Part shown: piece after piece, positions 22,649 to 32,092 of the stretch
Position numbering within the stretch: the stretch's first letter is position 1
How the letters are laid out: every line of letters begins with the position of its first letter
Source of the DNA: Marinobacterium profundum
Lineage (GTDB): Bacteria; Pseudomonadota; Gammaproteobacteria; Pseudomonadales; Balneatricaceae
Assembly: GCF_001528745.1 (NCBI RefSeq)
Contig: NZ_BCNS01000131.1
Location: 1 to 34,817, forward strand
Length of the DNA: 34,817 nucleotides
Direction of reading: 5' to 3'
Position numbers and translations under genes: made by a program
Notes under the pieces: generated by a model
What the model saw: only the letters and a program-made list of their open reading frames with translations
The model's database searches: none
What the model was told of the DNA's origin: nothing

Positions 22649-23683
22649 ATGGCTGAATCAGTGCCGGCGTTAATTGGCAGTTCCGAACTTTTCCATCAAG
22701 TATTGAATCAGGTGTCGGGACTGGCGCCGCTTAACAGGCCCGTACTGGTGATTGGTGAGCGCGGTACCGGCAAGGAGCTGATCGCCGCGCGGTTGCACTA
22801 TCTGTCTGGGCGCTGGCAGCAGCCTTATCTGCAGGTGAATTGTGCCGCCATGAGTGAGTCACTGCTGGAATCCGAGCTCTTTGGTCATGAGGCTGGCGCC
22901 TTTACCGGCGCCACACGCGCCCGCGCCGGGCTGTTCGAGCGGGCGGAAGGTGGCACCCTGTTTCTCGATGAACTGTCGACCGCTTCGGTGCGGGTGCAGG
23001 AGAAACTGCTGCGTATTATCGAGTACGGTCGTTTTGAGCGCCTGGGGGGCAGTCGGCCCTTGCAGGTGGATGTGCGGGTAGTCGCGGCCACCAATGAAGA
23101 CCTGCTCCAGGCGGTCGCGGCCGGCCGTTTTCGTGCAGACCTGCTCGATCGGCTGGCGTTTGATGTGGTGAACCTGCCGCCCCTGCGTTATCGAAAAGAC
23201 GATATAGCCGAGCTCGCGGAACACTTTGCCCGCCGCATGTGCCGTGAGCTGGGGTATGACTTTTTCTCGGGTTTTGATGCGGATGCGCAGACACAACTGC
23301 TGCAGTACGACTGGCCGGGCAACGTGCGTGAGCTGAAAAACGTGGTGGAGCGCAGTATTTATCGCAGTGGTAATCCGGCAGAGCCGGTACGACATATAGT
23401 GCTGGATCCTTTCACTACGCCCTGGGCTGATGTGCCGGTTTCTGCGCCGGCGCCTGGGCCTGGCATTGCACCAGGCGCGGCAACAATCCCCGCCGATGAG
23501 ATCGACGCAGCTTCTGCAGGCCTGAGAGCGCGGGTGGTCGCATTCGAGCAGGAGTTGATCCGTGATGCCCTGGTGGCGGCGCAATTCAATCAGCGCCGTG
23601 CCGCCAAGGCCCTGGGGCTCAGCTACCATCAGCTGCGGGCGGCTTTGCGCAAGTATCCCGAATTGCTGGCAGGGCGTGACTGA
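22649..23683 (+). CDS. pspF: PspF, sigma-54-dependent activator of the psp genes
   Basis: 344 residues from the ATG at 22649; a TTG four codons earlier is possible. No N-terminal sensory domain, as in PspF; the AAA+ domain starts at once. Walker A GERGTGKE (36-43), sigma-54-contact loop GAFTGA (83-88), Walker B GGTLFLDE (101-108) and the arginine-finger region RFRADLLDRLAFDVVNLPPLRYRKDD are all present. After a Pro/Ala-rich linker (about 255-290), the Fis-type HTH reads LVAAQFNQRRAAKALGLSYHQLRAALRKY. It binds upstream of pspA and hydrolyses ATP to open the sigma-54 promoter, and is held off by PspA. Divergent from pspABC with 180 bp between starts. Weak RBS, consistent with low expression. 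Confidence 0.94.
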   Translation: MAESVPALIGSSELFHQVLNQVSGLAPLNRPVLVIGERGTGKELIAARLHYLSGRWQQPYLQVNCAAMSESLLESELFGHEAGAFTGATRARAGLFERAEGGTLFLDELSTASVRVQEKLLRIIEYGRFERLGGSRPLQVDVRVVAATNEDLLQAVAAGRFRADLLDRLAFDVVNLPPLRYRKDDIAELAEHFARRMCRELGYDFFSGFDADAQTQLLQYDWPGNVRELKNVVERSIYRSGNPAEPVRHIVLDPFTTPWADVPVSAPAPGPGIAPGAATIPADEIDAASAGLRARVVAFEQELIRDALVAAQFNQRRAAKALGLSYHQLRAALRKYPELLAGRD

Positions 23684-23714
23684 ATCTTGCGTTATAGCAC
23701 TGTCTTATCATTAG

Positions 23715-23751
23715 ATAGCTAAAATCTATTAGTGTGTTATTTATAATTGAT
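23715..23751 (+). promoter_or_regulatory. OxyR-type binding site upstream of ahpC
   Basis: 23715-23729 reads ATAGCTAAAATCTAT, an exact match to the OxyR half-site ATAGntnnnanCTAT. After seven bases, 23737-23751 is a degenerate second half-site with 6 of 10 conserved positions. It lies about 73-109 bp before the ahpC start, as expected for peroxide induction. Confidence 0.7.
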
Positions 23752-23823
23752 TTAACAGAATAGTCTCGCATCACTACCATGGCTCCTGTGTTCAGACATC
23801 TCGTCAAACCCAAGGAGCTTTAC

Positions 23824-24393
23824 ATGTCGCAGTCCCTGATCAATACCACTATCAAGCCTTTCAATGCCTCTGCTTTTCACAATGGCGAATTCATCGAAGT
23901 GTCCGACACGGATATGAAGGGGAAATGGTCCATCGTGTTTTTCTACCCGGCTGACTTTACCTTTGTCTGCCCGACCGAGCTTGGCGACCTGGCAGATCAG
24001 TACGAAGAGCTGAAGTCGCGCAATGTAGAGGTTTACTCGGTTTCCACCGATACGCACTTCACCCACAAGGCGTGGCACGACACCTCTGACACTATCGGCA
24101 AGATCCAGTACCCGATGATCGGCGATCCGACCGGCACTATCACCCGCAACTTTGGTGTGATGATCGAGGAAGCCGGCCTGGCCGAGCGTGGCACCTTCGT
24201 TATCGACCCTGAAGGCAAGATTCAGATTATTGAAATCAGTGCCGGCGGTGTCGGTCGCGATGCCAGCGAACTGCTGCGCAAGGTCAAGGCGGCCCAGTAC
24301 GTGGCAGCTCACCCGGGTGAAGTCTGCCCGGCAAAATGGAAGGAAGGCGAAGCCACGCTGGCGCCGTCCCTGGACCTGGTTGGCAAGATCTAA
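23824..24393 (+). CDS. ahpC: alkyl hydroperoxide reductase subunit C (typical 2-Cys peroxiredoxin)
   Basis: 189 residues from the ATG at 23824 with AAGGAG upstream; the upstream in-frame ATG adds 15 residues not seen in the family. Peroxidatic Cys49 lies in [17 protein letters not shown]; resolving Cys168 lies in [10 protein letters not shown]. The helper residues Thr46 and an Arg in the Pro/Thr/Cys/Arg set are present. It reduces H2O2, organic peroxides and peroxynitrite, and is recycled by AhpF encoded downstream. Close to E. coli AhpC along its whole length. A predicted OxyR site lies upstream. The 84-bp gap to ahpF contains an 8-bp inverted repeat (24408-24415 with 24437-24444) that may tune ahpF expression. 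Confidence 0.96.
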   Translation: MSQSLINTTIKPFNASAFHNGEFIEVSDTDMKGKWSIVFFYPADFTFVCPTELGDLADQYEELKSRNVEVYSVSTDTHFTHKAWHDTSDTIGKIQYPMIGDPTGTITRNFGVMIEEAGLAERGTFVIDPEGKIQIIEISAGGVGRDASELLRKVKAAQYVAAHPGEVCPAKWKEGEATLAPSLDLVGKI

Positions 24394-24477
24394 GTGAGTT
24401 GAGTGTCCGGTCTGCTTTCTGCCTTGTGTATTGGGTGCAGACCGATCCTGTAAACGTCTGTCTGGAAGGAGTTTCCC

Positions 24478-26073
24478 ATGCTGGATGCGAATCTGAAGCA
24501 ACAGTTAGCCGCCTATTTGCAAAACATTGTTAAACCGGTCGAGCTCAGTCTGGCGCTCGATGATAGCGCCAAGGCGCAGGAGCTCCAGGCCCTGGCTCAG
24601 GATATAGCGGCGCTGTCGAGCAAAGTCAGCCTTGTTGATGCTAGCGGCGGCGCGGCGCGCAGACCAAGTCTGAGCATAGCGCCTGCCGCTGAGTCAGCGC
24701 GGGTGGAGTTCGCCGGTGTGCCCATGGGGCATGAGTTCACGTCCCTGGTGCTGGCGCTGCTGCAAGCCGGTGGCCATCCCTCCAAGGCTGATGCCGCGTT
24801 GCAGGAGCAGATCCGCAACCTTAAGGGCGAGTACCGCTTTGAAACCTACATTTCGCTGTCATGCCAGAACTGCCCGGATGTGGTTCAGGCGCTTAATCTG
24901 ATGGCGACGCTCAACCCGAATATCAGCCATGTGATGATTGATGGCGCGCTCTTCCAGCAGGAAGTAAACGAACGCAAAGTGCTGGCAGTACCTTCGGTCT
25001 ATCTTAATGGCGAACTTTTTGGCCAGGGACGCATGACCCTGGCCGAAATTGTGCAAAAAGTCGATAAAGGCGCGGCTGAGCGTGATGCTCAACTGCTGGC
25101 CGACAAGGCACCCTACGATCTGCTGGTGGTGGGTGCCGGCCCTGCAGGCGCGGCCGCGGCCATTTATGCTGCGCGCAAGGGTATCCGTACCGGCCTGGTG
25201 GCTGATCGTTTCGGCGGCCAGGTGATGGATACGGTGGGGATCGAGAATTTTATCTCGGTTAAATCCACCGAAGGCCCCAAGCTTGTGGCAGGCCTTGAGC
25301 AGCATGTGCTGGATTACGATGTGGACCTAATGAGCGGTCACAAGGCGCGTCGCCTTAGCCGTGGAGAGTTGGTTGAAGTTGAGCTCGAAAACGGCGCCGT
25401 GCTGAAAAGCCGCTCGGTAGTGCTGGCCACAGGGGCGCGCTGGCGCGAACTCAATGTGCCCGGCGAGCAGGAATATCGCGGCAAGGGCGTGGCCTACTGC
25501 CCGCACTGCGATGGCCCGCTGTTCAAGGGAAAATCGGTGGCCGTAGTCGGTGGTGGCAATTCCGGTATCGAAGCCGCAATCGATCTGGCGGGTATAGTGG
25601 CGGAGGTTACAGTACTGGAGTTCGGCGCCGAGTTGCGAGCCGATGAGGTGCTGCAGCGCAAGGCGCGCTCCATGGGCAATATTCGCATCCTTACCCAGGC
25701 CCAGACCACCGAGGTACTCGGTGATGGCCAGCGGGTGACGGGGCTGCGTTACACGGAGCGCGCCAGTGGTGAAAGTCGGGATCTGGCTCTGGCGGGCATC
25801 TTTGTGCAGATCGGACTGGTGCCCAATACCGAATGGCTCAAGGGCGATATCGGATTGAGCCCCAGTGGCGAGATCGAGATCGGTGCTCGGGGTGAAACCT
25901 CAGTGCGCGGCGTCTTTGCCGCCGGTGATGTCACTACTGTGCCATTCAAGCAGATCGTTATTTCCATGGGCAGCGGCGCCACCGCAGCACTCGGCGCCTT
26001 CGATTACCTGATACGCGAGCCTGTCAGTGGATCAGAAAGTGGAGCCGCCGGCGAGGAGCAGGCAGCGGCCTGA
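24478..26073 (+). CDS. ahpF: alkyl hydroperoxide reductase subunit F
   Basis: 531 residues, typical AhpF. An N-terminal double thioredoxin-fold domain carries CxxC at Cys129/Cys132 ([11 protein letters not shown]). Then comes a flavoprotein domain homologous to thioredoxin reductase: FAD motif [19 protein letters not shown], redox pair Cys341/Cys344 in [11 protein letters not shown], the NADH motif [17 protein letters not shown], and the final FAD motif [17 protein letters not shown]. It passes electrons from NADH through FAD and the two disulfides to AhpC. The C-terminal tail ([18 protein letters not shown]) is a slightly longer Ala/Glu/Gly extension than in E. coli. GAAGGAG upstream. Terminator at 26111. 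Confidence 0.96.
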   Translation: MLDANLKQQLAAYLQNIVKPVELSLALDDSAKAQELQALAQDIAALSSKVSLVDASGGAARRPSLSIAPAAESARVEFAGVPMGHEFTSLVLALLQAGGHPSKADAALQEQIRNLKGEYRFETYISLSCQNCPDVVQALNLMATLNPNISHVMIDGALFQQEVNERKVLAVPSVYLNGELFGQGRMTLAEIVQKVDKGAAERDAQLLADKAPYDLLVVGAGPAGAAAAIYAARKGIRTGLVADRFGGQVMDTVGIENFISVKSTEGPKLVAGLEQHVLDYDVDLMSGHKARRLSRGELVEVELENGAVLKSRSVVLATGARWRELNVPGEQEYRGKGVAYCPHCDGPLFKGKSVAVVGGGNSGIEAAIDLAGIVAEVTVLEFGAELRADEVLQRKARSMGNIRILTQAQTTEVLGDGQRVTGLRYTERASGESRDLALAGIFVQIGLVPNTEWLKGDIGLSPSGEIEIGARGETSVRGVFAAGDVTTVPFKQIVISMGSGATAALGAFDYLIREPVSGSESGAAGEEQAAA

Positions 26074-26110
26074 TAGTCGCAATTAGAGCTTGATAGGTGC
26101 GTCTGGAAAC

Positions 26111-26138
26111 CAAAAGCGTGCCTTAGTGCACGCTTTTG
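26111..26138 (+). terminator. rho-independent terminator after ahpCF
   Basis: An 11-bp stem, 26111-26121 with 26128-26138 (CAAAAGCGTGC core), with a 6-nt loop. The A-tract before and T-tract within the stem could allow termination in both directions. 26139-26408 contains nothing further that I recognise apart from the lacI-type gene's upstream region. Confidence 0.85.
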
Positions 26139-26408
26139 TCGTTGTATTAGGTCCGTTGAGTGTGCAGGATGCACGCTCGCACTTGTGCGCAAGCGGCTGT
26201 GTAAGAATGCCAAAAAGGCACACCCAGCTGTGGAGGGCGTTGTCACACGCAGCAGTTATAACCCGGGCTTAGGCTTTGGGGTATTATTCTGGGCTGTGTT
26301 TATCGACCCGCTGGATTGGGATAAGCCGCTGTTCGAAGCGGCTTTGGGCGGCAGCACTTAGCGAATGTGCATTCAAACGGGACGTCAGGGAGCAGGAGCC
26401 CTCGTACA

Positions 26409-27449
26409 ATGAAGTCAAAAACCAAGTCAGAAAACGCCAAACTCACCCTGCGGGAGATCGCAGCGGAGCTTGGCATGTCGAAGGCGACGGTTTCGCTGGC
26501 GATCAACAATAGCCCGCTGGTGGCGGCGAAGACCCGCGAGCGGGTGCTGCAGAAAATTGAAGAGCTGGGCTACGTTTACAATCGCCGTGCGGCCAGTTTG
26601 ACAACGGGGGAGTCCAGAACCGTTGGTCTGGCGGTGCATGATATTACCAACCCTTACTTTACCGCCATCTGCGCGGCCATTGAGTCGGTGCTAAGCACCG
26701 GGGGGCGCATGTCCTTCCTGTGCAACACGGGTGAGTCCATTGAGCGCCAGGCCAAGTTTGTCGGTGCACTGATTGAGCACAATGCCGACGGCCTTATCCT
26801 GTGTCCGGCAGCGGGTACCAGTGTTGAATCCTTGCAGCCACTGATAAAGCGCAAATTGCCGACGGTGCTATTTACCCGAAATATTGTGGGTTCCGGGCTT
26901 GATTTTGTGGGTAACAATGAAGTTGCCGCCTTGCGGCTGGTGACTGCCCACCTCATCGGGCTTGGACATAAACGCATCGCGATTCTGGGCGGTAATCAGT
27001 TGGCTCTGGCAGCCCAGCAGCGTAGGGATGGATTTTTCGCTGCGATGGCTGAAGCCGGCCTCAGTGTCGAACCGGAGTTGGTTGTTGACTGTGACAACAA
27101 TCCAGGGGCCGGAGCTGATGCGGCCAGGTCGTTGCTGGCGCTCGAACATCCGCCCAGCGCGATTGTGGGTTATTCCGATCAGGTCGCTTTGGGAGCCATG
27201 TCTGGCCTGCTTGAAGCGGGTGTGACGCCGGGGCGGGATATTGCCGTGGTCGGTTGTGATGATATTGAAGAGGGCGCCCGTTCCTACATTCAGCTGACGA
27301 CCATTCGAGTGCAGAAAGCGGCGATAGGTCAGGCGGCGGCTGAGATGCTGTTGCGCAGGTTGGCCGATCCCGAGCGTCCGGCGGAATCTCTGTTGTTCGA
27401 ACCTGAACTCGTTGTTAGGCGCTCCTGTGGCGGCATTTTGGAAGGTTGA
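26409..27449 (+). CDS. LacI-family repressor of the downstream sugar-acid cluster
   Basis: 346 residues from the ATG at 26409 (GGAG upstream); the open frame extends earlier but without family sequence. The N-terminal LacI HTH reads LTLREIAAELGMSKATVSLAINNSPLVAAKTRERVLQKIEELGYVYNRRAASL, including the hinge helix. The periplasmic-binding-like effector domain follows (VGLAVHDITNPYFTAICAAIES ... RDIAVVGCDDIE). LacI regulators of sugar-acid genes usually bind the substrate or a pathway intermediate. The likely operators are the four AAACCGGTTT-centred palindromes before dctP, the enolase-family gene and the second dctP. No such site was found before this gene itself, so it may not be autoregulated. 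It reads in the same direction as the cluster. Confidence 0.93.
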   Translation: MKSKTKSENAKLTLREIAAELGMSKATVSLAINNSPLVAAKTRERVLQKIEELGYVYNRRAASLTTGESRTVGLAVHDITNPYFTAICAAIESVLSTGGRMSFLCNTGESIERQAKFVGALIEHNADGLILCPAAGTSVESLQPLIKRKLPTVLFTRNIVGSGLDFVGNNEVAALRLVTAHLIGLGHKRIAILGGNQLALAAQQRRDGFFAAMAEAGLSVEPELVVDCDNNPGAGADAARSLLALEHPPSAIVGYSDQVALGAMSGLLEAGVTPGRDIAVVGCDDIEEGARSYIQLTTIRVQKAAIGQAAAEMLLRRLADPERPAESLLFEPELVVRRSCGGILEG

Positions 27450-27513
27450 CCGACGTGGCTCGGTCAATGCAGGTGCCAGGATTGGGGACGGACGCAGGTA
27501 CTTCAACATTAAT

Positions 27514-27527
27514 TTAAACCGGTTTAA
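27514..27527. promoter_or_regulatory. LacI-family operator 1
   Basis: TTAAACCGGTTTAA, a perfect 14-bp palindrome of the class bound by GalR/LacI proteins (central CG). Its centre is 52 bp, about five helical turns, from operator 2, which suits cooperative or looped binding upstream of dctP. Confidence 0.8.
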
Positions 27528-27564
27528 TTCTGTTGATTATCCGGGCTCACTGGGTTATTGTTTG

Positions 27565-27580
27565 TTTAAACCGGTTTAAA
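27565..27580. promoter_or_regulatory. LacI-family operator 2
   Basis: TTTAAACCGGTTTAAA, a perfect 16-bp palindrome just before a TTGACA-like -35 element (27587-27592) in the dctP promoter region. Confidence 0.82.
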
Positions 27581-27683
27581 TTATGTTTTGACATCACTAG
27601 TGTGATCATTGGTTGTGACCTGGTTGAGTAGTAGCTGTTGTAGCATGGAACAAAAATACAATTACAAGAGTCGGGAGTGAGTT

Positions 27684-28661
27684 ATGAAAGTGCGCAAGGG
27701 TCTGTTCACCGCAATGCTGATAGCCGCCGCTGCGGTTTCCGGGTTGGCTAGTGCCGGCGAAAAAGTACGCTGGGCACATGTGTATGAGCCTTCGGAACCG
27801 TATCACCAGTGGTCCGAGTGGGCGGCACAGGAGATCAACAAGCGCTCTAACGGTCGCTTCGAGGTTGAGGTGTTTCCGGCATCGACGCTGGGCAAGGAAG
27901 TCGACCTGAATCAGGGTTTGACCCTGGGGACTATCGACATCATTTACACCGGTCAGAGCTTTGCGGCCCAGACCTATGGCCCTCTGGCCCTGTCTGATGC
28001 GCCCTATGTCTTTCGCGACTTCGATCACTGGCAGAAGTACACCCGCAGTGATTTGTTCGCCGAGTTTGCCGAAGGCTATCGCGAGGCCTCGGGGGGCAAC
28101 GTCATTCTGGGGGATGCCTACTACGGCCTGCGCCATGTGACCTCAAACAAGCCGATCAATACGCCTGCGGATATGGAAGGGCTGAAAATCCGCGTGCCCA
28201 ATGCACCCATGTACCGTCTTTTTCCGGAAGCTGCTGGCGCCCATACCAGCCCTATAGCCTTTGCCGAGGTTTACCTGGCACTGCAGCAGGGTGTGGTCGA
28301 TGCCCAGGAAAATCCGTTGCCGACCATCAAGGCGAAAAAATTCTATGAAGTGCAGAAGTATATCGATCTGACAGGCCATGTTACCGGGTCGAACCTGCTG
28401 GTGGCCGGAGGCATTTTCTGGAGCCGGCTGTCGGAGGAAGACCGCGAGCTGTTTCGCAGCGTGGCGCAGGAGTCTGCCGATCGGGTGAGCGCGGATATCG
28501 CGAAATCCGAAGCCGAGCTGGTGGAGTGGTTCAGGGGCGAGGGTGTCGAGGTGCTGGAGGTGGACCGTGCGGCCTTCAGGGAGGTCACGCTGCCGGTGTT
28601 GAATGGCGAGGCGGCGACCTGGACGCAGGATCAGTTTGATCGCTTGCAAGCTATTCGCTAA
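27684..28661 (+). CDS. dctP: TRAP transporter substrate-binding protein DctP, copy 1
   Basis: 325 residues. A signal peptide (GLFTAMLIAAAAVSGLASA) is followed by a DctP/TAXI-type binding protein: FPASTLGKEVDLNQGLTLGTIDI, DAPYVFRD, then the carboxylate-binding Arg segment GLKIRVPNAPMYR and QQGVVDAQENPLPTIKAKKFYEVQKYIDLTGH. It captures an organic acid in the periplasm and hands it to DctQM. GGGAG lies upstream of the ATG. Codons 25-320 are about 99% identical at DNA level to the second copy at 32093, but the signal-peptide codons are not (see repeat features). Preceded by two operators, so it should be induced with the rest of the cluster. First gene of dctPQM. Confidence 0.94.
   Translation: MKVRKGLFTAMLIAAAAVSGLASAGEKVRWAHVYEPSEPYHQWSEWAAQEINKRSNGRFEVEVFPASTLGKEVDLNQGLTLGTIDIIYTGQSFAAQTYGPLALSDAPYVFRDFDHWQKYTRSDLFAEFAEGYREASGGNVILGDAYYGLRHVTSNKPINTPADMEGLKIRVPNAPMYRLFPEAAGAHTSPIAFAEVYLALQQGVVDAQENPLPTIKAKKFYEVQKYIDLTGHVTGSNLLVAGGIFWSRLSEEDRELFRSVAQESADRVSADIAKSEAELVEWFRGEGVEVLEVDRAAFREVTLPVLNGEAATWTQDQFDRLQAIR
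27756..28643 (+). repeat. 888-bp direct repeat, copy A (within dctP copy 1)
   Basis: Aligns without gaps to 32165-33052, offset 4409. I count eight mismatches in 888 bp, mostly at third codon positions (one changes Pro to Ala). Identity falls abruptly to about 64% in the 72 bp before and to about 75% in the last codons after it. These sharp borders inside a gene suggest a gene-conversion tract. Confidence 0.9.
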
Positions 28662-28692
28662 ATGTTGGCTGTTTATTCCGGAGCATTCCATC

Positions 28693-29322
28693 ATGGGAAA
28701 TAGTAATAGCGCCAGCGTGCTTAGCGATAGCGAGGTAGCCACTGTTATGAATATCGAAAGCGGTGCCAGTGAGTTGAGCAAAGAGTCGGGGGCAGGGGAT
28801 GAGCACGGCTTTGTCATTGAAGATGACGATGCTCCGCTGAACTGGCGTGACTACGGTGTGGAGGACATTTTCGTATTCGTTACTTTCTGGGTGCTGGCTG
28901 TCGTGGTGTTTAGTCAGTTCTTTAGCCGCTATGTGATGGACTCCCCGCTGGCCTGGTCCGAAGAAGTCGCGCGCTACCTGTTGGTGTGTGTCGGCTTTCT
29001 TGGCGCCATTATGGGCGTACGAAGGAACAGCCATATTTATATTGAGCTGTTTCATCGTTATTTGCCCGCCCGGGTATCGAACGCAGTGTTTCTGGTGGTG
29101 GATGTGGTTCGTATTCTGTTTTTCGTCGCGCTGGCCTGGTCTGCCTACAAGATATTGCCAATGATGGGGCGCCAGACCATGACGTCGATACCCGTGCCGG
29201 TGAGTTATATGTACGACGTCATCCTGTTCAGTCTTGTGCTGATGTCGTTGCGCAGCGTGCAGCAGTTTTGGCTGCGGGTTCGGGCGACAGTATCGAGCGC
29301 CCGCGCTCTGTCCAGTCACTGA
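28693..29322 (+). CDS. dctQ: TRAP transporter small membrane subunit DctQ
   Basis: 209 residues from the ATG at 28693 (GGAG upstream). Four membrane helices: EDIFVFVTFWVLAVVVFSQFFSRYV, YLLVCVGFLGAIMGV, VFLVVDVVRILFFVALAWSA and ILFSLVLMSLRSVQQFW, with the DctQ hallmark WSEEVARYLLV and RRNSHIYIELF. The ~55 residues before the first helix (GNSNSASVLSDSEVATV..., EHGFVIEDDD) form an unusually long acidic, low-complexity cytoplasmic tail; an internal Met at codon 19 could be the true start. It pairs with DctM in the inner membrane. It follows dctP by 31 bp and precedes dctM by 36 bp. Confidence 0.9.
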   Translation: MGNSNSASVLSDSEVATVMNIESGASELSKESGAGDEHGFVIEDDDAPLNWRDYGVEDIFVFVTFWVLAVVVFSQFFSRYVMDSPLAWSEEVARYLLVCVGFLGAIMGVRRNSHIYIELFHRYLPARVSNAVFLVVDVVRILFFVALAWSAYKILPMMGRQTMTSIPVPVSYMYDVILFSLVLMSLRSVQQFWLRVRATVSSARALSSH

Positions 29323-29358
29323 TTCAGTTATAGCCGGGTTTAGTTAGAGGGTATTGAA

Positions 29359-30639
29359 ATGGTTCTTGCAGTTTTATTTGGCATGCTGGCTGTGTTGCTG
29401 GTAATTGGTACTCCCGTGATGATAGCGCTTGCCGGTTCATCCCTGGTCGCCATTTTGATTGATGGGCGAATTCCGGATTTTGTTGTCCTGCATCGTATGG
29501 TGGGGGGCATAGACAGTTTTCCGCTGCTGTCGATTCCGTTTTTTATTTTGGCCGGCAGCCTGATGAACTCGGCTGGCATTACCAACCGTATTTTTGATTT
29601 CGCCAAGGCGCTGGTCGGCTGGATGCGAGGCGGTCTGGGCCATGTAAATATCGGTGCTTCGGTTATTTTTGCCGGCATGTCCGGTGCCGCCGTCGCTGAT
29701 GCCGGTGGCCTGGGCGCAATCGAGATCAAGGCGATGCGCAATGCGGGTTACGACGCGGGTTTTTCAGTGGGGGTCACGGCCGCCTCATCAACCATTGGGC
29801 CTATTATCCCTCCGAGCCTGCCCATGGTTATTTACGGGGTTATGGCGTCGGCATCCATCGGCCAACTGTTTGCAGCGGGATTTATACCGGGTTTGCTGAT
29901 GGCCGTCGCGCTTATGCTGATGGTGGCCTGGTATGCCAAGAAGCGTAACTATCCGCGTGATGCGCGTTTTTCGATCGCCAATATAGGTTCCACTTTCAGC
30001 CGGGCATTTTTATCGCTGATGACCCCTGCGATCATTGTGGGCGGTATTTTATTCGGTGTCTTTACTGCGACTGAGGCGGCGATAGCCGCCGTTGGTTATG
30101 CGCTGATTCTGGGGATCTTTGTGTACCGCACCTTGACCTGGCGCAAGCTGGTGAAGGTTTCAATGGAAACCATCGAGACGACGGGTATTATTCTGATGAT
30201 TATCGCAGGTGCTGCGATATTCTCCTGGATCCTGACCAGTAACCGTATAACTGAAGACTTTGCCGCCTGGATTCTCGGCGTTACCGATAGCCCGGCAATG
30301 ATTCTGCTTATGATTACCCTGCTGTTGTTTGTGGTTGGCTGTTTTATGGAGACCATTGCGGCCATTACCATTCTGGTGCCGGTGCTGCTGCCGATCGTAA
30401 CGAGCCTGGGCATTGATCCGGTGCATTTCGGTGTGGTCATGGTGCTTAACCTGATGATCGGACTGCTGACGCCGCCGGTTGGGCTGGTGCTCTACGTGCT
30501 TTCCCGGGTATCCAATGTGCCATTTGAAACCTGTGCTGCCTCAACAGCACCATTTATTATTCCGCTCTTTGTTGTGCTGATGCTGGTGACATTCGTCCCG
30601 CAGATCTCCATGTGGCTCCCCACTCTTTTATATCGCTGA
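29359..30639 (+). CDS. dctM: TRAP transporter large membrane subunit DctM
   Basis: 426 residues, about 12 membrane segments, standard DctM. Characteristic segments: VLLVIGTPVMIALAGSSLVAIL, SIPFFILAGSLMNSAGIT, AVADAGGLGAIEIKAM, VTAASSTIGPIIPPSLPMVIYG, and the C-terminal IGLLTPPVGLVLYVLS. It forms the sodium-coupled elevator channel that imports the acid delivered by DctP. AGAGGG precedes the ATG. Last gene of the dctPQM unit; the next block begins with its own operator at 30690. Confidence 0.95.
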   Translation: MVLAVLFGMLAVLLVIGTPVMIALAGSSLVAILIDGRIPDFVVLHRMVGGIDSFPLLSIPFFILAGSLMNSAGITNRIFDFAKALVGWMRGGLGHVNIGASVIFAGMSGAAVADAGGLGAIEIKAMRNAGYDAGFSVGVTAASSTIGPIIPPSLPMVIYGVMASASIGQLFAAGFIPGLLMAVALMLMVAWYAKKRNYPRDARFSIANIGSTFSRAFLSLMTPAIIVGGILFGVFTATEAAIAAVGYALILGIFVYRTLTWRKLVKVSMETIETTGIILMIIAGAAIFSWILTSNRITEDFAAWILGVTDSPAMILLMITLLLFVVGCFMETIAAITILVPVLLPIVTSLGIDPVHFGVVMVLNLMIGLLTPPVGLVLYVLSRVSNVPFETCAASTAPFIIPLFVVLMLVTFVPQISMWLPTLLYR

Positions 30640-30689
30640 TAGTGGGGTTTGCAACCATTACCAATACTGGGACTTTTAACTATAAAATT

Positions 30690-30701
30690 TAAACCGGTTT
30701 A
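30690..30701. promoter_or_regulatory. LacI-family operator 3
   Basis: TAAACCGGTTTA, a perfect 12-bp palindrome with the same centre as operators 1, 2 and 4, 59 bp upstream of the enolase-superfamily gene in an AT-rich leader. Confidence 0.78.
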
Positions 30702-30759
30702 TATAAAAATACCCAGTGTCCATATATATAAAATCTGAGTTCTCCAGGAGAGTCCTTTG

Positions 30760-31875
30760 ATGAAATCATCGAGTATTACCCGCATCGATGCGCGCCTGTA
30801 CGCGGTGCCGTTAGCGGAAGTCTTGTCGGATGCAAAGCATGGTGATCATACCCATTTCGAGCTGGTGACTGTGACCGTCACACTTGCGGATGGCCGTGAG
30901 GGCACGGGCTACACCTATACAGGCGGCAAGGGTGGTTATTCCATTCATGCCATGATTTGCCATGATCTGGCGCCCGTACTTGCAGGCCGTGATGGTACTG
31001 ATATTGATGCCATTTACGATTTTATGGAGTGGCACCTGCATTATGTTGGCCGGGGCGGCATAGCGGCTTTTGCGGTATCGGCTATCGATATTGCCTTGTG
31101 GGATATCCGTTGCAAGAGTGCCGGCAAGGCGCTGTGGGAAATGGCCGGCGGAGCCTCTAATTCGACCAGGGCTTATTGCGGTGGTATTGATCTTAATTTC
31201 TCGCAGGAAAAACTGTTGGGAAATATTCAGAGTTATCTGGAACGAGGCTTCAATGGCGTCAAGATCAAGGTGGGTCAGCCGACTCTGGCTGAGGATGTTG
31301 CAAGGGTAAGGGCGGTGCGGGCATTGATTGGTGACAATACGACCTTCATGGTCGATGCCAATTACTCCATGTCGGTAGACCAGGCCATAGAGGCGGCCAA
31401 TCGATTCAAACAATACGATATTTGCTGGTTCGAAGAACCGACCATCCCGGATGATTATCAGGGCTATGGGCGCATTGCCAAGGCCACGGGAATGCCGCTG
31501 GCCATGGGGGAGAACCTGCATACAGTACATGAATTCGGCTACGCCTTTGAGCAGGCAGGCCTCTCATATATTCAGCCCGATGCGTCTAACTGCGGTGGCG
31601 TTACCGGCTGGCTGAAGGTAGCGGAGCTGTCCAGAAAGTACGGTCTTGAGGTCTGTACGCACGGGATGCAGGAGCTGCATGTCAGCCTGCTGTCGGCGCA
31701 GGAAAACGCCGGCTGGCTTGAGGTGCACAGCTTTCCCATTGACGAATACACCCTGTGTCCGCTGATTGTCGATAACTGTCGTGCCATCGCGCCCGATGTA
31801 CCAGGGATTGGTGTTACTTTCGATTGGGACAAATTACGGGCCTTCCTGATTCTCGCGACATCGGTTGGCGCCTGA
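30760..31875 (+). CDS. enolase-superfamily enzyme, mandelate racemase subgroup; resembles 3,6-anhydro-L-galactonate cycloisomerase
   Basis: 371 residues from the ATG at 30760 (AGGAGAG upstream). Catalytic residues of the mandelate-racemase group are visible: KxK at Lys168/Lys170 (GVKIKVG), metal ligands Asp199 (FMVDAN), Glu225 (WFEEP) and Glu251 (LAMGEN), and the His301/Asp274 dyad (CTHGMQ, QPDASN). The N-terminal capping segment [18 protein letters not shown]-like (here [14 protein letters not shown]) and [16 protein letters not shown] recall, from memory, Vibrio 3,6-anhydro-L-galactonate cycloisomerase, an agar-catabolic enzyme. A sugar-acid dehydratase or another cycloisomerase is the alternative; L-fuconate dehydratases are longer (~430). 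Its product should be a 2-keto-3-deoxy acid for the SDR and FAH enzymes downstream. Confidence 0.85.
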   Translation: MKSSSITRIDARLYAVPLAEVLSDAKHGDHTHFELVTVTVTLADGREGTGYTYTGGKGGYSIHAMICHDLAPVLAGRDGTDIDAIYDFMEWHLHYVGRGGIAAFAVSAIDIALWDIRCKSAGKALWEMAGGASNSTRAYCGGIDLNFSQEKLLGNIQSYLERGFNGVKIKVGQPTLAEDVARVRAVRALIGDNTTFMVDANYSMSVDQAIEAANRFKQYDICWFEEPTIPDDYQGYGRIAKATGMPLAMGENLHTVHEFGYAFEQAGLSYIQPDASNCGGVTGWLKVAELSRKYGLEVCTHGMQELHVSLLSAQENAGWLEVHSFPIDEYTLCPLIVDNCRAIAPDVPGIGVTFDWDKLRAFLILATSVGA

Positions 31876-31965
31876 TAGGTGCGTCCAGCGGAGCAGCTAG
31901 AACCTGTGACGGCGATTGAGCTTTTTGGGGTTATGAGATTTTGGATTATGATCGGTTTGAAATTT

Positions 31966-31983
31966 ATTTAAACCGGTTTAAAT
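31966..31983. promoter_or_regulatory. LacI-family operator 4
   Basis: ATTTAAACCGGTTTAAAT, a perfect 18-bp palindrome, the most symmetric of the four. It lies 110 bp upstream of the second dctP and presumably controls the dctP2-SDR-FAH block. Confidence 0.82.
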
Positions 31984-32092
31984 CCATTCATTATGATGTT
32001 ACCCTCGATTTCAGCTCCTGTTCGATAAGGTAGCCCGAGATCGATCGGGTACTGATTAACAACAGCAATAATCAATGATCAGTGGAGTCTTT

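Noticed and set aside
26139-26408. Small gene upstream of the LacI gene
   Set aside because: Only short frames with no RBS or recognisable sequence; the in-frame extension of the LacI gene lacks family similarity.
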